Assembly: GCA_964492615.1 (NCBI GenBank) | Contig: CAZBKZ010000011.1 | Location: forward strand, 1 to 64,000 | Direction: 5' to 3' | From: JAABTH01 sp964492615 | Lineage (GTDB): Bacteria > Bacillota > Dethiobacteria > DTU022 | Length of the DNA stretch: 64,000 bases | Shown: positions 54,653 through 63,982 of the stretch, piece after piece | Layout: every line of letters begins with the position of its first letter | How positions within the stretch are numbered: the first letter of the stretch is position 1 | The notes under the pieces: model-generated | The model's database searches: none | Told to the model about the DNA's origin: nothing | What the model saw: only the letters and a program-made list of their open reading frames with translations | Made by a program: the position numbers and the translations under genes

Positions 54653-55126
54653 TTATGCCTGCTCCGGTATGTACGCTTCCGCTTCAACCTCGAGCAGCGC
54701 ATCAGGCGGGCAGAGCGCAACCACAGCCATTGTAGTAATGATCGGCATTTTATCAGGCTCATAAAACATGTTGCGAATTCTCTCAACAACCGGAAAATAG
54801 TTGATATCACAAAGCAAAATACGCAGCGAAATCAGATCATCCATCGTTCCACCAGCATCTTCGATTAGTTTTTTAATATTTGTAAATATGTGGTAGGTTT
54901 GAGCCGCAATTTTTTCCTCCCGGAAGTGTGAACCAATGTTCTCGTCGGCACGCAGTTTTTTGCGTCCTTCCTCATCAAGATCTTTATACCCGGTAACCAT
55001 AGTCCGGTCTTCAAACATCGCCACCTGCCCGGCAATAAACAAGAAAGGCCCGACTTTAACCATGTTTGAACAGGTGCTCGGATGCGATACTGCTGATTTA
55101 GGCTTAATAATTTCTTTTTTCCACAT
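54653..55126 (-). CDS. RidA/YjgF family protein
   Basis: 157 residues of the Rid fold (VKVGPFLFIAGQVAM, IFTNIKKLIEDAGGTMDDLISLRILL, LEVEAEAYIP). The catalytic Arg of enamine/imine deaminases, normally after Pro as in PARS, is replaced here by Ile (KMPIITT), and a longer central loop (about residues 40-65) is present. It is therefore unlikely to be a standard imine deaminase. First gene of the operon, divergent from the PucR gene. Confidence 0.83.
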   Translation of the reverse strand: MWKKEIIKPKSAVSHPSTCSNMVKVGPFLFIAGQVAMFEDRTMVTGYKDLDEEGRKKLRADENIGSHFREEKIAAQTYHIFTNIKKLIEDAGGTMDDLISLRILLCDINYFPVVERIRNMFYEPDKMPIITTMAVVALCPPDALLEVEAEAYIPEQA

Positions 55127-55285
55127 AAATAATTCCTCCTTCTAAATCAGTAATTATTGATAAAAGTATAATTCATTGAAAATATAATGTCTTCTGCAAA
55201 CATTGAAATCATTCAACTTTATTTTTGTACGATCAGTATATATAATAGAGAAAGCTAGAAATAAAGCTAAAACAGAAGGTGTAAA

Positions 55286-56839
55286 ATGCTGTTAAGCATG
55301 TCAATGATTGCCCATAAATTAAAGCATTTCAGAACTCAGATATCACTAAGGGATTGTGAAAAACCGACCATTAAAACTATTAAGTTTGTAAAAAAAGACC
55401 AGGGTCCTTATGATGAAGAAAGCCTGTATGTTGTTGATGCGAATGAGTTTAATTCTTTACCGTCAACAAACGTGCGGTGCAATATTATAGTAAATGGTTC
55501 CAATACCAGGATCCAGGCTTTGCGCCACAAGCAGTGCTGTAACTTAATTATTATTGATGAAAAATGCGATACCGTTAAATTGTTCAATGAAATACAGGAT
55601 ATTTTTACTCATTACCGTGATTGGGCCGATGAAATTCAGGATGCCCTGGTAAAGGATAAAGGGCTTCAATATATTATTGACAGCAGTTACAGCATTTTCG
55701 AAAACCCCATTTACCTGATTGATTCCTCATTCAGAACTCTTGCTTACAGCAAAGATGTCGGCCCGGATGAAATTGATACGCTCTGGAAAAGCATTGTTGA
55801 AGAAGGGCATACTGACATTGCCACAGTTAATGCGATGAAAGAGAGCGGCGTCCTGAATTGGCTCAACAGCAACTGGGAACCAATCATCAACGAATCGCCC
55901 ATTTTTTCTCATCCGCGCATTAATGCCAACATAATGAACGGCTCCAGCAAAGCAGGAACGCTGATAATAATCGGGGCCTTTAACGTCCTGGAAACTGCCC
56001 ACCTGCACCTGGCCGCCTATTTAACAAGGATAATTTTTCTTGCCCTGCAGAGAGATCATATTTATCAAAACACCAGAGGTGAAATCTACAATTATTTCTT
56101 TGCCGACCTTTTAGAAGGGAAAGATTTAAAGAAAAAGTTTATCGGTTACCAGCTTCAGTTTTTAGACTGGTCTGTACAGGACCACTACTTTGTAGTGGAA
56201 GTCAAAGTGGAAAAAGCTGATCTCACAAATAATACCCTTGATTATATTGCCCACCAGCTGGAATCAATCTGTGGTGAATGCCGTTCTATCATCTACTACG
56301 AAAATATAGTGCTAATAATTAATACAAGGAACAAGACTACTCTTGAGCAGGAATACAGCTGCAGGCTGGAACAATTTTTAGAGAACAGCAATTTAACTGC
56401 AGGGTTGAGTTCCTGCTGCCCCGATATTTTTGCCATACGTGATTATTACCTGCAGGCAAGCGCTTCCAACCTGCTTGGCCCAATGGTCAATAAAAAAACC
56501 CCACTTTTTAAGTATGAAAGTCTCAGCCTGTATCACATAATTCATCTCGCTTCTGACAAAATTGAGCTCACCAGACTTTGCCACCCCGCCTTGAAGTTTC
56601 TAAATGAATATGACAGAGATAATAAAAGTGATTTTTACAAAACTCTGCAGGTATTTATATTAAATGACAGAAATCTGGTTAAATCAGCTGAATTACTCTA
56701 CATCCACAGAAACACCCTTGTTTACAGGATCAACCGTATTATTGATTTGACTGGAATAAACTTAAATAGTAATGATGAAAAAAAACAGTTGCTTTTATCT
56801 TATGATATCCACAATTATCTTGCGCACCTGAGCGGTTGA
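55286..56839 (+). CDS. PucR-family transcriptional regulator
   Basis: 517 residues: N-terminal PucR-like sensor region, a central GGDEF-related segment and a C-terminal PucR helix-turn-helix (AELLYIHRNTLVYRINRIIDLTGINL). PucR controls purine catabolism in B. subtilis, but this gene lies beside the ridA/CoA-transferase operon, which is the more likely target, with the purine locus 23 kb away as a second possibility. TATAAT at 55241-55246 suggests its promoter. Followed by a strong terminator. Confidence 0.87.
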   Translation: MLLSMSMIAHKLKHFRTQISLRDCEKPTIKTIKFVKKDQGPYDEESLYVVDANEFNSLPSTNVRCNIIVNGSNTRIQALRHKQCCNLIIIDEKCDTVKLFNEIQDIFTHYRDWADEIQDALVKDKGLQYIIDSSYSIFENPIYLIDSSFRTLAYSKDVGPDEIDTLWKSIVEEGHTDIATVNAMKESGVLNWLNSNWEPIINESPIFSHPRINANIMNGSSKAGTLIIIGAFNVLETAHLHLAAYLTRIIFLALQRDHIYQNTRGEIYNYFFADLLEGKDLKKKFIGYQLQFLDWSVQDHYFVVEVKVEKADLTNNTLDYIAHQLESICGECRSIIYYENIVLIINTRNKTTLEQEYSCRLEQFLENSNLTAGLSSCCPDIFAIRDYYLQASASNLLGPMVNKKTPLFKYESLSLYHIIHLASDKIELTRLCHPALKFLNEYDRDNKSDFYKTLQVFILNDRNLVKSAELLYIHRNTLVYRINRIIDLTGINLNSNDEKKQLLLSYDIHNYLAHLSG

Positions 56840-56928
56840 CCATTTTATGCAATCCGCTTATTGGTTAAAAACCTGCCTCAGTCAAACAGTAAAAACACAG
56901 CATGATTGTAATACTTTAATAATATAAA

Positions 56929-56966
56929 GGGTGGTTTCTTCTACCTGAAGAAGAAACCACCCTTTT
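56929..56966. terminator. Bidirectional terminator between pucR-like and tspO-like genes
   Basis: A perfect 13-bp stem GGGTGGTTTCTTC (56929-56941) / GAAGAAACCACCC (56950-56962), loop 8 bases, TTTTGTT downstream on the plus strand and TTTATATT on the minus. Confidence 0.9.
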
Positions 56967-56978
56967 GTTCACTTAAGT

Positions 56979-57788
56979 TTAAGAGGCAACTGGAACGCTG
57001 TTTTTCCCCTTGACCATAAGGAAAATCACAACTGCAACCATCAGGATGATTGAAATAATTACTGTTGCGATCACCGCCGGGTAACTCCCTGTAAAACCGG
57101 CAGCGGCGGTATGCTTGATCCATATTCCGATGTAAGCCCAGATAATCACCAGACCGTAGGCAATACTTTTAAATCTTAGGGTTGTCGCCGCACCAATTAA
57201 AAATCCTACTGCTATAATAAAAACAGCCCAGGTCTGTTCGGCAATTCCAAATCCTCTCCATCCCGAATATACAAGCAAAGATGTAACATTTGCCACTGTT
57301 GCAACTGTAATCCAACCGAAATAAACTGCAAAAGGAAGTTTAATAAATAGCTTCTCGCGTGTGCTTAACTGCGCACTGTCCACTTTAAGATTAATGGCTA
57401 TTAGCAGTCCCAGTATTACCAACATCAGCACCAGGGAAAGCCCAATGCTCAAATAGTGCCATGAAAAAATCCAGGCAGCATTGACCAGGGATGAAATCGC
57501 AAATAAAATGCCTATAGAGTTAAGTAACTGCTGTTTACCGGCGTCACTGTCCTGCCTGAACAAACCGAGCTGATAAGCAGAGTAGCCAGCAAGAAGTAAA
57601 TAAATCAGGCCCCATATTGAAAAAGTCAGTCCAGTTGGTGCAAATAAATTGGGAAATGAATCTGACACTGCACCTGTTGTTATGCCGTTTATCGGCAGGG
57701 CATTGGCCAAGGCATTCACTATTACCATTACCAGGTAAGAAAAAAGAACAACAATTTGAGTCAGATTAATCTTTTTATTTTCTGCCAT
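56979..57788 (-). CDS. TspO/tryptophan-rich sensory-related membrane protein
   Basis: 269 residues, about eight hydrophobic helices with many Trp. PTGLTFSIWGLIYLLLAGY and SIWGLIY-style turns match the TspO/MBR-related family, which is longer than true TspO (about 160 residues). Porphyrin or small-molecule binding is a family suggestion. ATG with AAAGGAG upstream. Confidence 0.8.
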   Translation of the reverse strand: MAENKKINLTQIVVLFSYLVMVIVNALANALPINGITTGAVSDSFPNLFAPTGLTFSIWGLIYLLLAGYSAYQLGLFRQDSDAGKQQLLNSIGILFAISSLVNAAWIFSWHYLSIGLSLVLMLVILGLLIAINLKVDSAQLSTREKLFIKLPFAVYFGWITVATVANVTSLLVYSGWRGFGIAEQTWAVFIIAVGFLIGAATTLRFKSIAYGLVIIWAYIGIWIKHTAAAGFTGSYPAVIATVIISIILMVAVVIFLMVKGKNSVPVAS

Positions 57789-57917
57789 TGCGCATTCTCC
57801 TTTTGATAAATTGTTCTAATTTTTCTATATTCTCATAAACGATACAAATGATGATAACATATTTACTATAGTGATACAATCTGTAAAAATGTACTTGATA
57901 AATATATTGCAAGGTCT

Positions 57918-59429
57918 TTAAACGTTTGCCTTCTTCTCTAACCATTTTCCTCCAAAAGTAAAAAACATCAAGCCGATGAGGGAAATCCAGCCAATCCAAT
58001 CTCCAAATCTCGTTGTGAAAGTGCCTTTTCCATTGCCCATCTGAAGCTCGCCAACCAGCGTTGCTTCACCCCCACCAGGAAAAACTGCAAGCTCTATTAT
58101 TCTTCCGTAGGGATCTACCAGGACAGAATTATAACCACCATCTGCCTTTACCATGGCTACACGGTTTTCTACTGCCCGAAACACAACATGGGTATAATGC
58201 TTATCTGCAATGCTGCCCCAATCGTTTGAGGGGACTCCTATTAACTGGGCACCGCCAGCCACCATTTTGCGGGTTGTATCGGTATAATCAAGATCATAGC
58301 AGATAATTGTTGCCAGGTTGCCAATTTTAGTTTCGTAAACCGGGTAATTGCCGCGACTCAAACTGGTTTCCCCTCCAAAGACCACCGGGTGATCTTTCCC
58401 AAAAACACCAAGATATTCTCCTTCAGGGTTAATAACTGTCGCCTCGTTACGAAAACCTTCCTCACCCAGGTTAACAATATAACCGGTTGCCAGGTAGGCC
58501 GAGGTTTCTATCGCCAGTTTTGCCAGATCAGGATTATCTATGTCCCTGGGGTCCCCGTCTAAGGAACCTTCCGGCCACACGATAAATTGCGCCCCCCTGC
58601 CGGCTGCCTCGATAGTTTGTTCCACCATTCGTTCAAGAACAGGCATATTATTTTCACCGGCATCATTGATCATAATTGGTGAAACTGCAGGTTGAACAGC
58701 AGCTGTGGTTATCGTCGGCTCCTCCGATAAATTGTTGAGCTGAAACAGGTTAATTAACAACCAGGCGGCTATGATCAAACCACCTTTTTTAATCCAGCCT
58801 ATTGACAATTTTTTAGACACTTCTATTTTTATATCGTCTCCGTAAAAATCAACTCTCTTTTGTTTATCAATCAAGTATATAACCTGCAGAGCCAGGATAT
58901 AATTTACCAGCATCACCAACATCCCAGTCCCAATAATTCCAAAAATACTGGCCGGCTGAATCAGCCAAATCTGTTTATAAAGAGGGTACGCAACAAATGC
59001 CCATGTTCCGGCAATCGGAAGAAACAGACGAATCATTTCTATAGCTGCCCAAGTTACAATACCACTTACAACAAACCAGGAATAACCTGTTTTTTCATGA
59101 AAATTATGCTGATTACGATCAGCGATTAAAGTGATAATAAAGGCAATAAGTGGCAACCAAACCATGTATGTGCCAATTGGAGCGAATACTGGGCCCAGGT
59201 AGCCCTGCAACCACACAGCAATTGCAACGGCAGGAGCAAGAGATGATAACCGGGAAGGCATAACTCGGTACTGGGCCACCAACACCGGAACAAAACCAAT
59301 AAAAATTAAAGGCCAAATTTCAAAAGGGGGGAAAGCCATTACAAAAGCACCTCCCCCACATGCTGACATGAGCAGACCGGCAATAATCCGGACTGGATAA
59401 CCAATTACTGTAGTTTTCAATATTTCCAC
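57918..59429 (-). CDS. lnt: Apolipoprotein N-acyltransferase-like protein
   Basis: 503 residues. Six or seven hydrophobic helices (residues 10-245) precede a nitrilase domain with the catalytic triad: Glu in IVWPEGSLDGD, Lys in VFGKDHPV and Cys in IICYDLDYTD; a last helix ends the chain. It would N-acylate lipoproteins at the membrane outer face. Lnt is uncommon in Bacillota. GTG at 59429 overlaps its AAAGGA site; the TTG at 59420 is better spaced and may be the true start. The 270-base gap upstream holds no gene I can support. Confidence 0.85.
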   Translation of the reverse strand: MEILKTTVIGYPVRIIAGLLMSACGGGAFVMAFPPFEIWPLIFIGFVPVLVAQYRVMPSRLSSLAPAVAIAVWLQGYLGPVFAPIGTYMVWLPLIAFIITLIADRNQHNFHEKTGYSWFVVSGIVTWAAIEMIRLFLPIAGTWAFVAYPLYKQIWLIQPASIFGIIGTGMLVMLVNYILALQVIYLIDKQKRVDFYGDDIKIEVSKKLSIGWIKKGGLIIAAWLLINLFQLNNLSEEPTITTAAVQPAVSPIMINDAGENNMPVLERMVEQTIEAAGRGAQFIVWPEGSLDGDPRDIDNPDLAKLAIETSAYLATGYIVNLGEEGFRNEATVINPEGEYLGVFGKDHPVVFGGETSLSRGNYPVYETKIGNLATIICYDLDYTDTTRKMVAGGAQLIGVPSNDWGSIADKHYTHVVFRAVENRVAMVKADGGYNSVLVDPYGRIIELAVFPGGGEATLVGELQMGNGKGTFTTRFGDWIGWISLIGLMFFTFGGKWLEKKANV

Positions 59430-59701
59430 TTCCTTTGGTTATTGTGCTATTCCTTTTTTCTATTTTAAAGTTGGAGGTTACAGCTGAACAGTTACCCAGG
59501 TCATTCCGGGAGTAATAACCTTAGTGACCGTGGACACCCCTTAATTATATTATCTTCACTGTACTTTTATTGTTAGCATATTTCGACTATGGTACAATGC
59601 AAAAAGAGTAACCAGATCAAAAAAGGCAACTGCAGATACAACTTAATTATTGTAAATGCAAATTGACTCCGGCGCTGCCTCATTACAGGGCATCGGAATT
59701 T

Positions 59702-60754
59702 TTATGCAACCGGCATCCTTCTTTTAAGAGGCACCAAAAGAAACATCAGAACCAGGGTTATTGCCAGGGCAATAGTTATTTCAAGCCAGACAGTACTGAT
59801 AGATTTTCCCATTACCGACACTTCCCAGATCGGACTGATAATCCAATAAAGTGGAAATATCTTTGCTATCCACTGCGGCCATTCAGGAAATATGTAAAAT
59901 ATAACCGGGATAAAGAGAAAAAAGCCAAGACTTTTAATAAGGGTAAAAAGCATAGTCGCCGTTTTTGAATAAACACCGATTAAAAGCCCAATCATTGAAG
60001 TCAGGGCAGAAGCCACTATTATTACTGCAATAATCTCAAGCGGGCGTTGCCCAAAGGCGCTGTTCAGCAGCAAGGTAACTATAGCCAGAAATACGGCAAA
60101 GAAAAACCCCATCAGCCACTTGGCAAGTAATACTTCGTTCAAGCGGGCTGCCGTCACCAACATAGCAGTCAGTGTGCCTCTCTCTTTTTCTTCAACCAGG
60201 CTGGCACTGGGAACCCACATGCCCGCCATTACCAAGGCATAAAAAACCAGCAGCGGAATCAGCCTGGTTGAAACCGGCAGCCCCGGTTCTCCAAAATAAA
60301 CGGTTTCCATCTCTACCGGGGCTTCACTACCTTCAAGAGTACGAACCATTCCGATCGCCGCCACCGCAATAATTATCCTGTTTGAAGCCAGGCTTTCTCC
60401 ACTGATATAAAAAGGCAGAAGAGGCTTTTCTCCTGCTTTAACTGCTTCGTCAAATCCATCAGACAGAACCATTCCCGCGTCAAGGTCATGCTGTTCAACT
60501 TTTTCAAGCAGTTCATCCACTCCACTGATCATGGTTACATCAAACCCGGCAAGTTCCCGGGCTTCAGCTGTAAGCTCCGAGTTTCCAAGATCGACAACTC
60601 CAAGACGGGGCCTGGGTTCAAAGAGCGATCCAAAGGCAAACTGAAAAAGAAAGGTCATAGCAAAAGGCATGATTAAAGCCCAGATAAAGAAAGATTTACG
60701 CGGTCCTACAGAAAAATCTTTCAGCAATATTGACAGAACACGCTTAATACTCAT
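59702..60754 (-). CDS. ABC-2 type export permease
   Basis: 350 residues: one N-terminal helix (19-40), a large extracytoplasmic region (45-165) and five C-terminal helices, with WVPSASLVEEKERGTLTAMLVT as the coupling segment. Typical of ABC2_membrane_3 exporters. Its start overlaps the stop of the previous permease as ATGA. Substrate unknown. Confidence 0.88.
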   Translation of the reverse strand: MSIKRVLSILLKDFSVGPRKSFFIWALIMPFAMTFLFQFAFGSLFEPRPRLGVVDLGNSELTAEARELAGFDVTMISGVDELLEKVEQHDLDAGMVLSDGFDEAVKAGEKPLLPFYISGESLASNRIIIAVAAIGMVRTLEGSEAPVEMETVYFGEPGLPVSTRLIPLLVFYALVMAGMWVPSASLVEEKERGTLTAMLVTAARLNEVLLAKWLMGFFFAVFLAIVTLLLNSAFGQRPLEIIAVIIVASALTSMIGLLIGVYSKTATMLFTLIKSLGFFLFIPVIFYIFPEWPQWIAKIFPLYWIISPIWEVSVMGKSISTVWLEITIALAITLVLMFLLVPLKRRMPVA

Positions 60755-61995
60755 AATGTGGCCACCTTTCTTTTTAACACAAGAAGCGAAGCCAGATATA
60801 TCACGAGAACAGCAAGAAAAGCATAAGCCAAAGAATTCATAGAATCGTTCCAGCCGGCATGATGGATTGTAACATCATAAAGCAAACTAACAATCGGATA
60901 AGTCGGTAGCACTTTTACCCATGATGCAACCGAACCCGGGAAAAGCACGGCAAATGCCGGTATGAGCAACGGGATCAAAAAGAGCAGGCTGAGCATCAGC
61001 TGGCCAATAAAGTCTTTTCCCGCAGAGCCAACAAGCATGGCTACAGCGGTAAAGAGCAATGAACCCAGAAATACTGTAAAGAGTAAAAGCGACCAGTTAT
61101 CCGCAGTGAAAGCCCGCACAAAAATTAAGACAACTACTGCCTGGCTCATGGCAAGAGCAGTACCAAAAATGGTTTTAGACATTAAGAACTGCCGGATACG
61201 AAGCGGGGTAACCAACAGGGCAGTTACTGTGCGCTGAAGAATTTCATTGGAAATTAGAGAGGCAAGGGCAAAGGTCTCCATCATTAACATAAAAAAAGCA
61301 ATAAGGGGGCGCATTCGGGCCTGCATCGATATTTGGTCTCCAAGGCGATCTACACCAATTATCATCGCTTCATCTTCCATAAATTCAACCGGCAGTTCAT
61401 AACCGGCCAACTGGAAAGTTAATTCCCTGATAAAACCTTCCATGGCTCCGCGTAATTCTTCTGGAACTGCAGCATCGGCATATAGGGTAACTTTTGGCTT
61501 ATTATTGAGTACTGTATCGCTAATGAAATTTGGCGGAAAAGCAATGCCAACCTGAACGTTTATCCTTGATGCCTCAGCAGGTTTTATAATCTCTCCCCCC
61601 GGGTCATGGATAACAATCTCACCTGAATCAGCTTTATAAATATGGATATCTCCGCGAACAGCTTTCTCCAGCTTTTGTACATCATCAAATTCAACCAGAA
61701 CCAAACCTTCATCCCTGAATAGTTCTTCGAGGTGATCCAATTCAGCCAAAGCCTGCGAAGGCACCCCATGTGCTTCAAGGATTTCACGTCCTTCGCCGGC
61801 TATCACTGATAGTGAGGGACTTATGGCAAAAGGAATATCTTCATCAACAGAATCGGGTACCAACCAGAAAATTGCAATGAAAATTATTAACCCCAGCAAA
61901 GTTAAAAACAGATATATTTTATTACGGCTATAAACCCTGGCATCTTTCTTCAGCATGGCAAGTAAGAGGCTGCCGCCGGATACGAGATTATTCAT
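60751..61995 (-). CDS. ABC-2 type export permease
   Basis: 414 residues with the same layout as the downstream permease: one helix, an extracytoplasmic region of about 190 residues, then five helices (LISNEILQRTVTALLVTPLR as coupling segment). The two probably form a heterodimeric exporter with the MORN-ABC ATPase. Start ATG overlaps the ATPase stop by 4 bases. Confidence 0.88.
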   Translation of the reverse strand: MNNLVSGGSLLLAMLKKDARVYSRNKIYLFLTLLGLIIFIAIFWLVPDSVDEDIPFAISPSLSVIAGEGREILEAHGVPSQALAELDHLEELFRDEGLVLVEFDDVQKLEKAVRGDIHIYKADSGEIVIHDPGGEIIKPAEASRINVQVGIAFPPNFISDTVLNNKPKVTLYADAAVPEELRGAMEGFIRELTFQLAGYELPVEFMEDEAMIIGVDRLGDQISMQARMRPLIAFFMLMMETFALASLISNEILQRTVTALLVTPLRIRQFLMSKTIFGTALAMSQAVVVLIFVRAFTADNWSLLLFTVFLGSLLFTAVAMLVGSAGKDFIGQLMLSLLFLIPLLIPAFAVLFPGSVASWVKVLPTYPIVSLLYDVTIHHAGWNDSMNSLAYAFLAVLVIYLASLLVLKRKVATL

Positions 61996-63209
61996 CCAGA
62001 CAACCCCCTCCCGGTCAGGTGAATGAAAATCGCCTCCAGGGTGGCTTCTTCGGTATGAATAGTCATCAAGTCGGGGGAAGCAGCCAGTTCACTGAGCCGC
62101 CGGGACGATTTTTCACCATCCAGGGGCAGCTCTTCTTCCCTTACCCCACTGCCATCACGCAGGCGAACTTTAACAGAACGCTTGCCATACTTAAGTTTCA
62201 GGTTCTCTGCCGTATCAAGAGCTACAATTTCTCCTTCGTTGATAAATGCAACACGGTCAGAAAGCTCATCTGCTTCAAACATATTGTGCGTAGTGAGCAG
62301 AACCGCCGCACCCCTCGCTGCTTCTTCTTTAATTGTTTTCCTGATGGCAACTGCCGTGACCGGATCTAAACCGTCTGTAGGCTCGTCGAGGAAAAGTACT
62401 TTTGGTCTGTTAATAAAAGCCCGGGCAATCATCAGGCGCTGGCGCATGCCCTTAGAATAAGAGGAAACACGATCTTTAGCCCTTTCCGCAAGACCAACCC
62501 TGCGCAGCGCTTGAAGCGAGTCCGGGCTTCGGATTCCAAAAAGCGATGCGAAGAAATCAAGATTTTCCAGGGCAGACATCTCCAGGTAGAGGTTTTTTTC
62601 TTCAAATGTCACTCCTATTTGAGCCTGTATTTCAGGATCATCCCGACCAATCCGGCGGCCCAATATTTGTGCGTCACCACTTTTTAGAGGCAACTGACCG
62701 GTAAGCACCTTGATCGTTGTTGACTTGCCTGCACCGTTGGGGCCAAGGAAACCAAGGATTTCACCAGGGCGCACTTCAAAACTAATATCTTTAACAGCCT
62801 GAAATTTACCATACCAGTGACTCAAACTTTCAACCTTAATTGCCATTATTTCCTGCTTTGATTTTTCATATAAAGGTTCCCCTGTATCTTTACCTGCTTC
62901 TTCAAGCGGCCTGACCAGGCGACCTTCTTCCCAAAGCCCTTTTATAGTTTTTCCGTCGGGGTAAATGTAAATACCATAACCACTTCGTTTACCTTTTATA
63001 AAATCGCCTTTGTATAAGGCTCCCGAGCGGTAAGAGACTTCTCCCCGTCCATGAGGACTTCCACCTTTCCATTCACCTTTATAACTGGAACCATCGGAGC
63101 GCTGCAATATTCCTCGGCCATCAGGTTTATTATCTTTTAATTCACCTCTATACGTTCCACCCAACCAGGAAAGGGAATGAAATGTTCCCGGTTTTTTCCT
63201 GTCTGACAA
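61992..63209 (-). CDS. ABC transporter ATPase with N-terminal MORN repeats
   Basis: 405 residues. Residues 18-95 are three full MORN repeats and part of a fourth (YRGELKDNKPDGRG, YKGEWKGGSPHGRG, YKGDFIKGKRSGYG, IKGLWEEG). Residues 122-400 are a complete ATPase: Walker A GPNGAGKST, signature YSKGM, Walker B VLFLDEPTDGLD and H-loop TTHNM. MORN repeats bind lipids or membranes in other proteins. Starts at TTG with AGGTGA 6 bases upstream; an internal ATG at 62846 with AGGA upstream marks the ATPase start and could give a second, shorter product. The ATPase should drive the two permeases downstream. Confidence 0.88.
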   Translation of the reverse strand: MSDRKKPGTFHSLSWLGGTYRGELKDNKPDGRGILQRSDGSSYKGEWKGGSPHGRGEVSYRSGALYKGDFIKGKRSGYGIYIYPDGKTIKGLWEEGRLVRPLEEAGKDTGEPLYEKSKQEIMAIKVESLSHWYGKFQAVKDISFEVRPGEILGFLGPNGAGKSTTIKVLTGQLPLKSGDAQILGRRIGRDDPEIQAQIGVTFEEKNLYLEMSALENLDFFASLFGIRSPDSLQALRRVGLAERAKDRVSSYSKGMRQRLMIARAFINRPKVLFLDEPTDGLDPVTAVAIRKTIKEEAARGAAVLLTTHNMFEADELSDRVAFINEGEIVALDTAENLKLKYGKRSVKVRLRDGSGVREEELPLDGEKSSRRLSELAASPDLMTIHTEEATLEAIFIHLTGRGLSG

Positions 63210-63272
63210 TCGTCTTCACCTGCCTTAACTCGGATTTATAAAATACCTTCCCTGTGATCTTGCTCTGTACAA

Positions 63273-63632
63273 TCAATATTTACTTTTCCCACCATCTTCA
63301 GGCATTGAGACGGCGTCCCTAACGTCTCTGATCATAAATTCAAGTTCCCCCAGGTACTGTCTGAGAGCCTCAAGCCCCTGATAAGTCAGGGAAACAGTTG
63401 TCAACGGGCGGTTGTTTTTGAAGGATTTGGTAATTGATACGTATTGTGCTTCCTCCATCCTTTTTAGCTGTACAGAAAGGTTTCCGGAACTGAGACCCAG
63501 CCTTTCATTAAGTTCCGTAAAAGCAACAGTTTTGCCTTTAGCGGCCAGATAACTAATAATTTGCAGCCTGGCCGGTTCGTGAATGATACGATCAAGGAAT
63601 ACCCCTTTCCCTGCTCTTTCGCCACTATTCAT
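63273..63632 (-). CDS. Winged-helix transcriptional regulator
   Basis: 119 residues of the MarR/ArsR-like HTH_27 type (EPARLQIISYLAAKGKTVAFTELNERLGLSSGNLSVQLKRMEEAQYV, then KNNRPLTTVSLT wing). It is the probable regulator of the exporter downstream. The ATG at 63632 overlaps the stop of the membrane-protein gene as TAATG and follows GAGGTG, so the two are translationally coupled. Confidence 0.85.
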   Translation of the reverse strand: MNSGERAGKGVFLDRIIHEPARLQIISYLAAKGKTVAFTELNERLGLSSGNLSVQLKRMEEAQYVSITKSFKNNRPLTTVSLTYQGLEALRQYLGELEFMIRDVRDAVSMPEDGGKSKY

Positions 63633-63982
63633 TACCGGCACCTCTTATGTCTCATACCAGTCAGATCTAAATGCAGAAGTAGACCACCCAAAACGAAACC
63701 GGCAGAAAAAGTAAGTCCAAGAGCAACCATGGGATGAAAAAGTTCCACCATAAATAGGGTCAGTAAACCGGTAGCAATCAACCATATACTGATGAAATAA
63801 AACTCAGCTACATTCAAGATAGGATGCATGGCTATAAATATAAAACCAAACAGTATAGCAAGAGTCGGAGTTAAGTAAATATACAAACCCTGTTGAATAA
63901 GGAATATTGCAAGAAATATTGTCACCCCGAAGAAAGGCAGCATCATTGCTATCAACCGGGATGTATATATCTCATCAAACAA
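63632..63982 (-). CDS. Membrane protein, unknown, possibly incomplete at the window edge
   Basis: At least 116 residues with four hydrophobic helices. The frame stays open from 63982 to the window end at 64000, and no Shine-Dalgarno sequence precedes the TTG at 63982, so the true start may lie outside. Coupled to the regulator gene. No family recognised. Confidence 0.6.
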   Translation of the reverse strand: MFDEIYTSRLIAMMLPFFGVTIFLAIFLIQQGLYIYLTPTLAILFGFIFIAMHPILNVAEFYFISIWLIATGLLTLFMVELFHPMVALGLTFSAGFVLGGLLLHLDLTGMRHKRCR

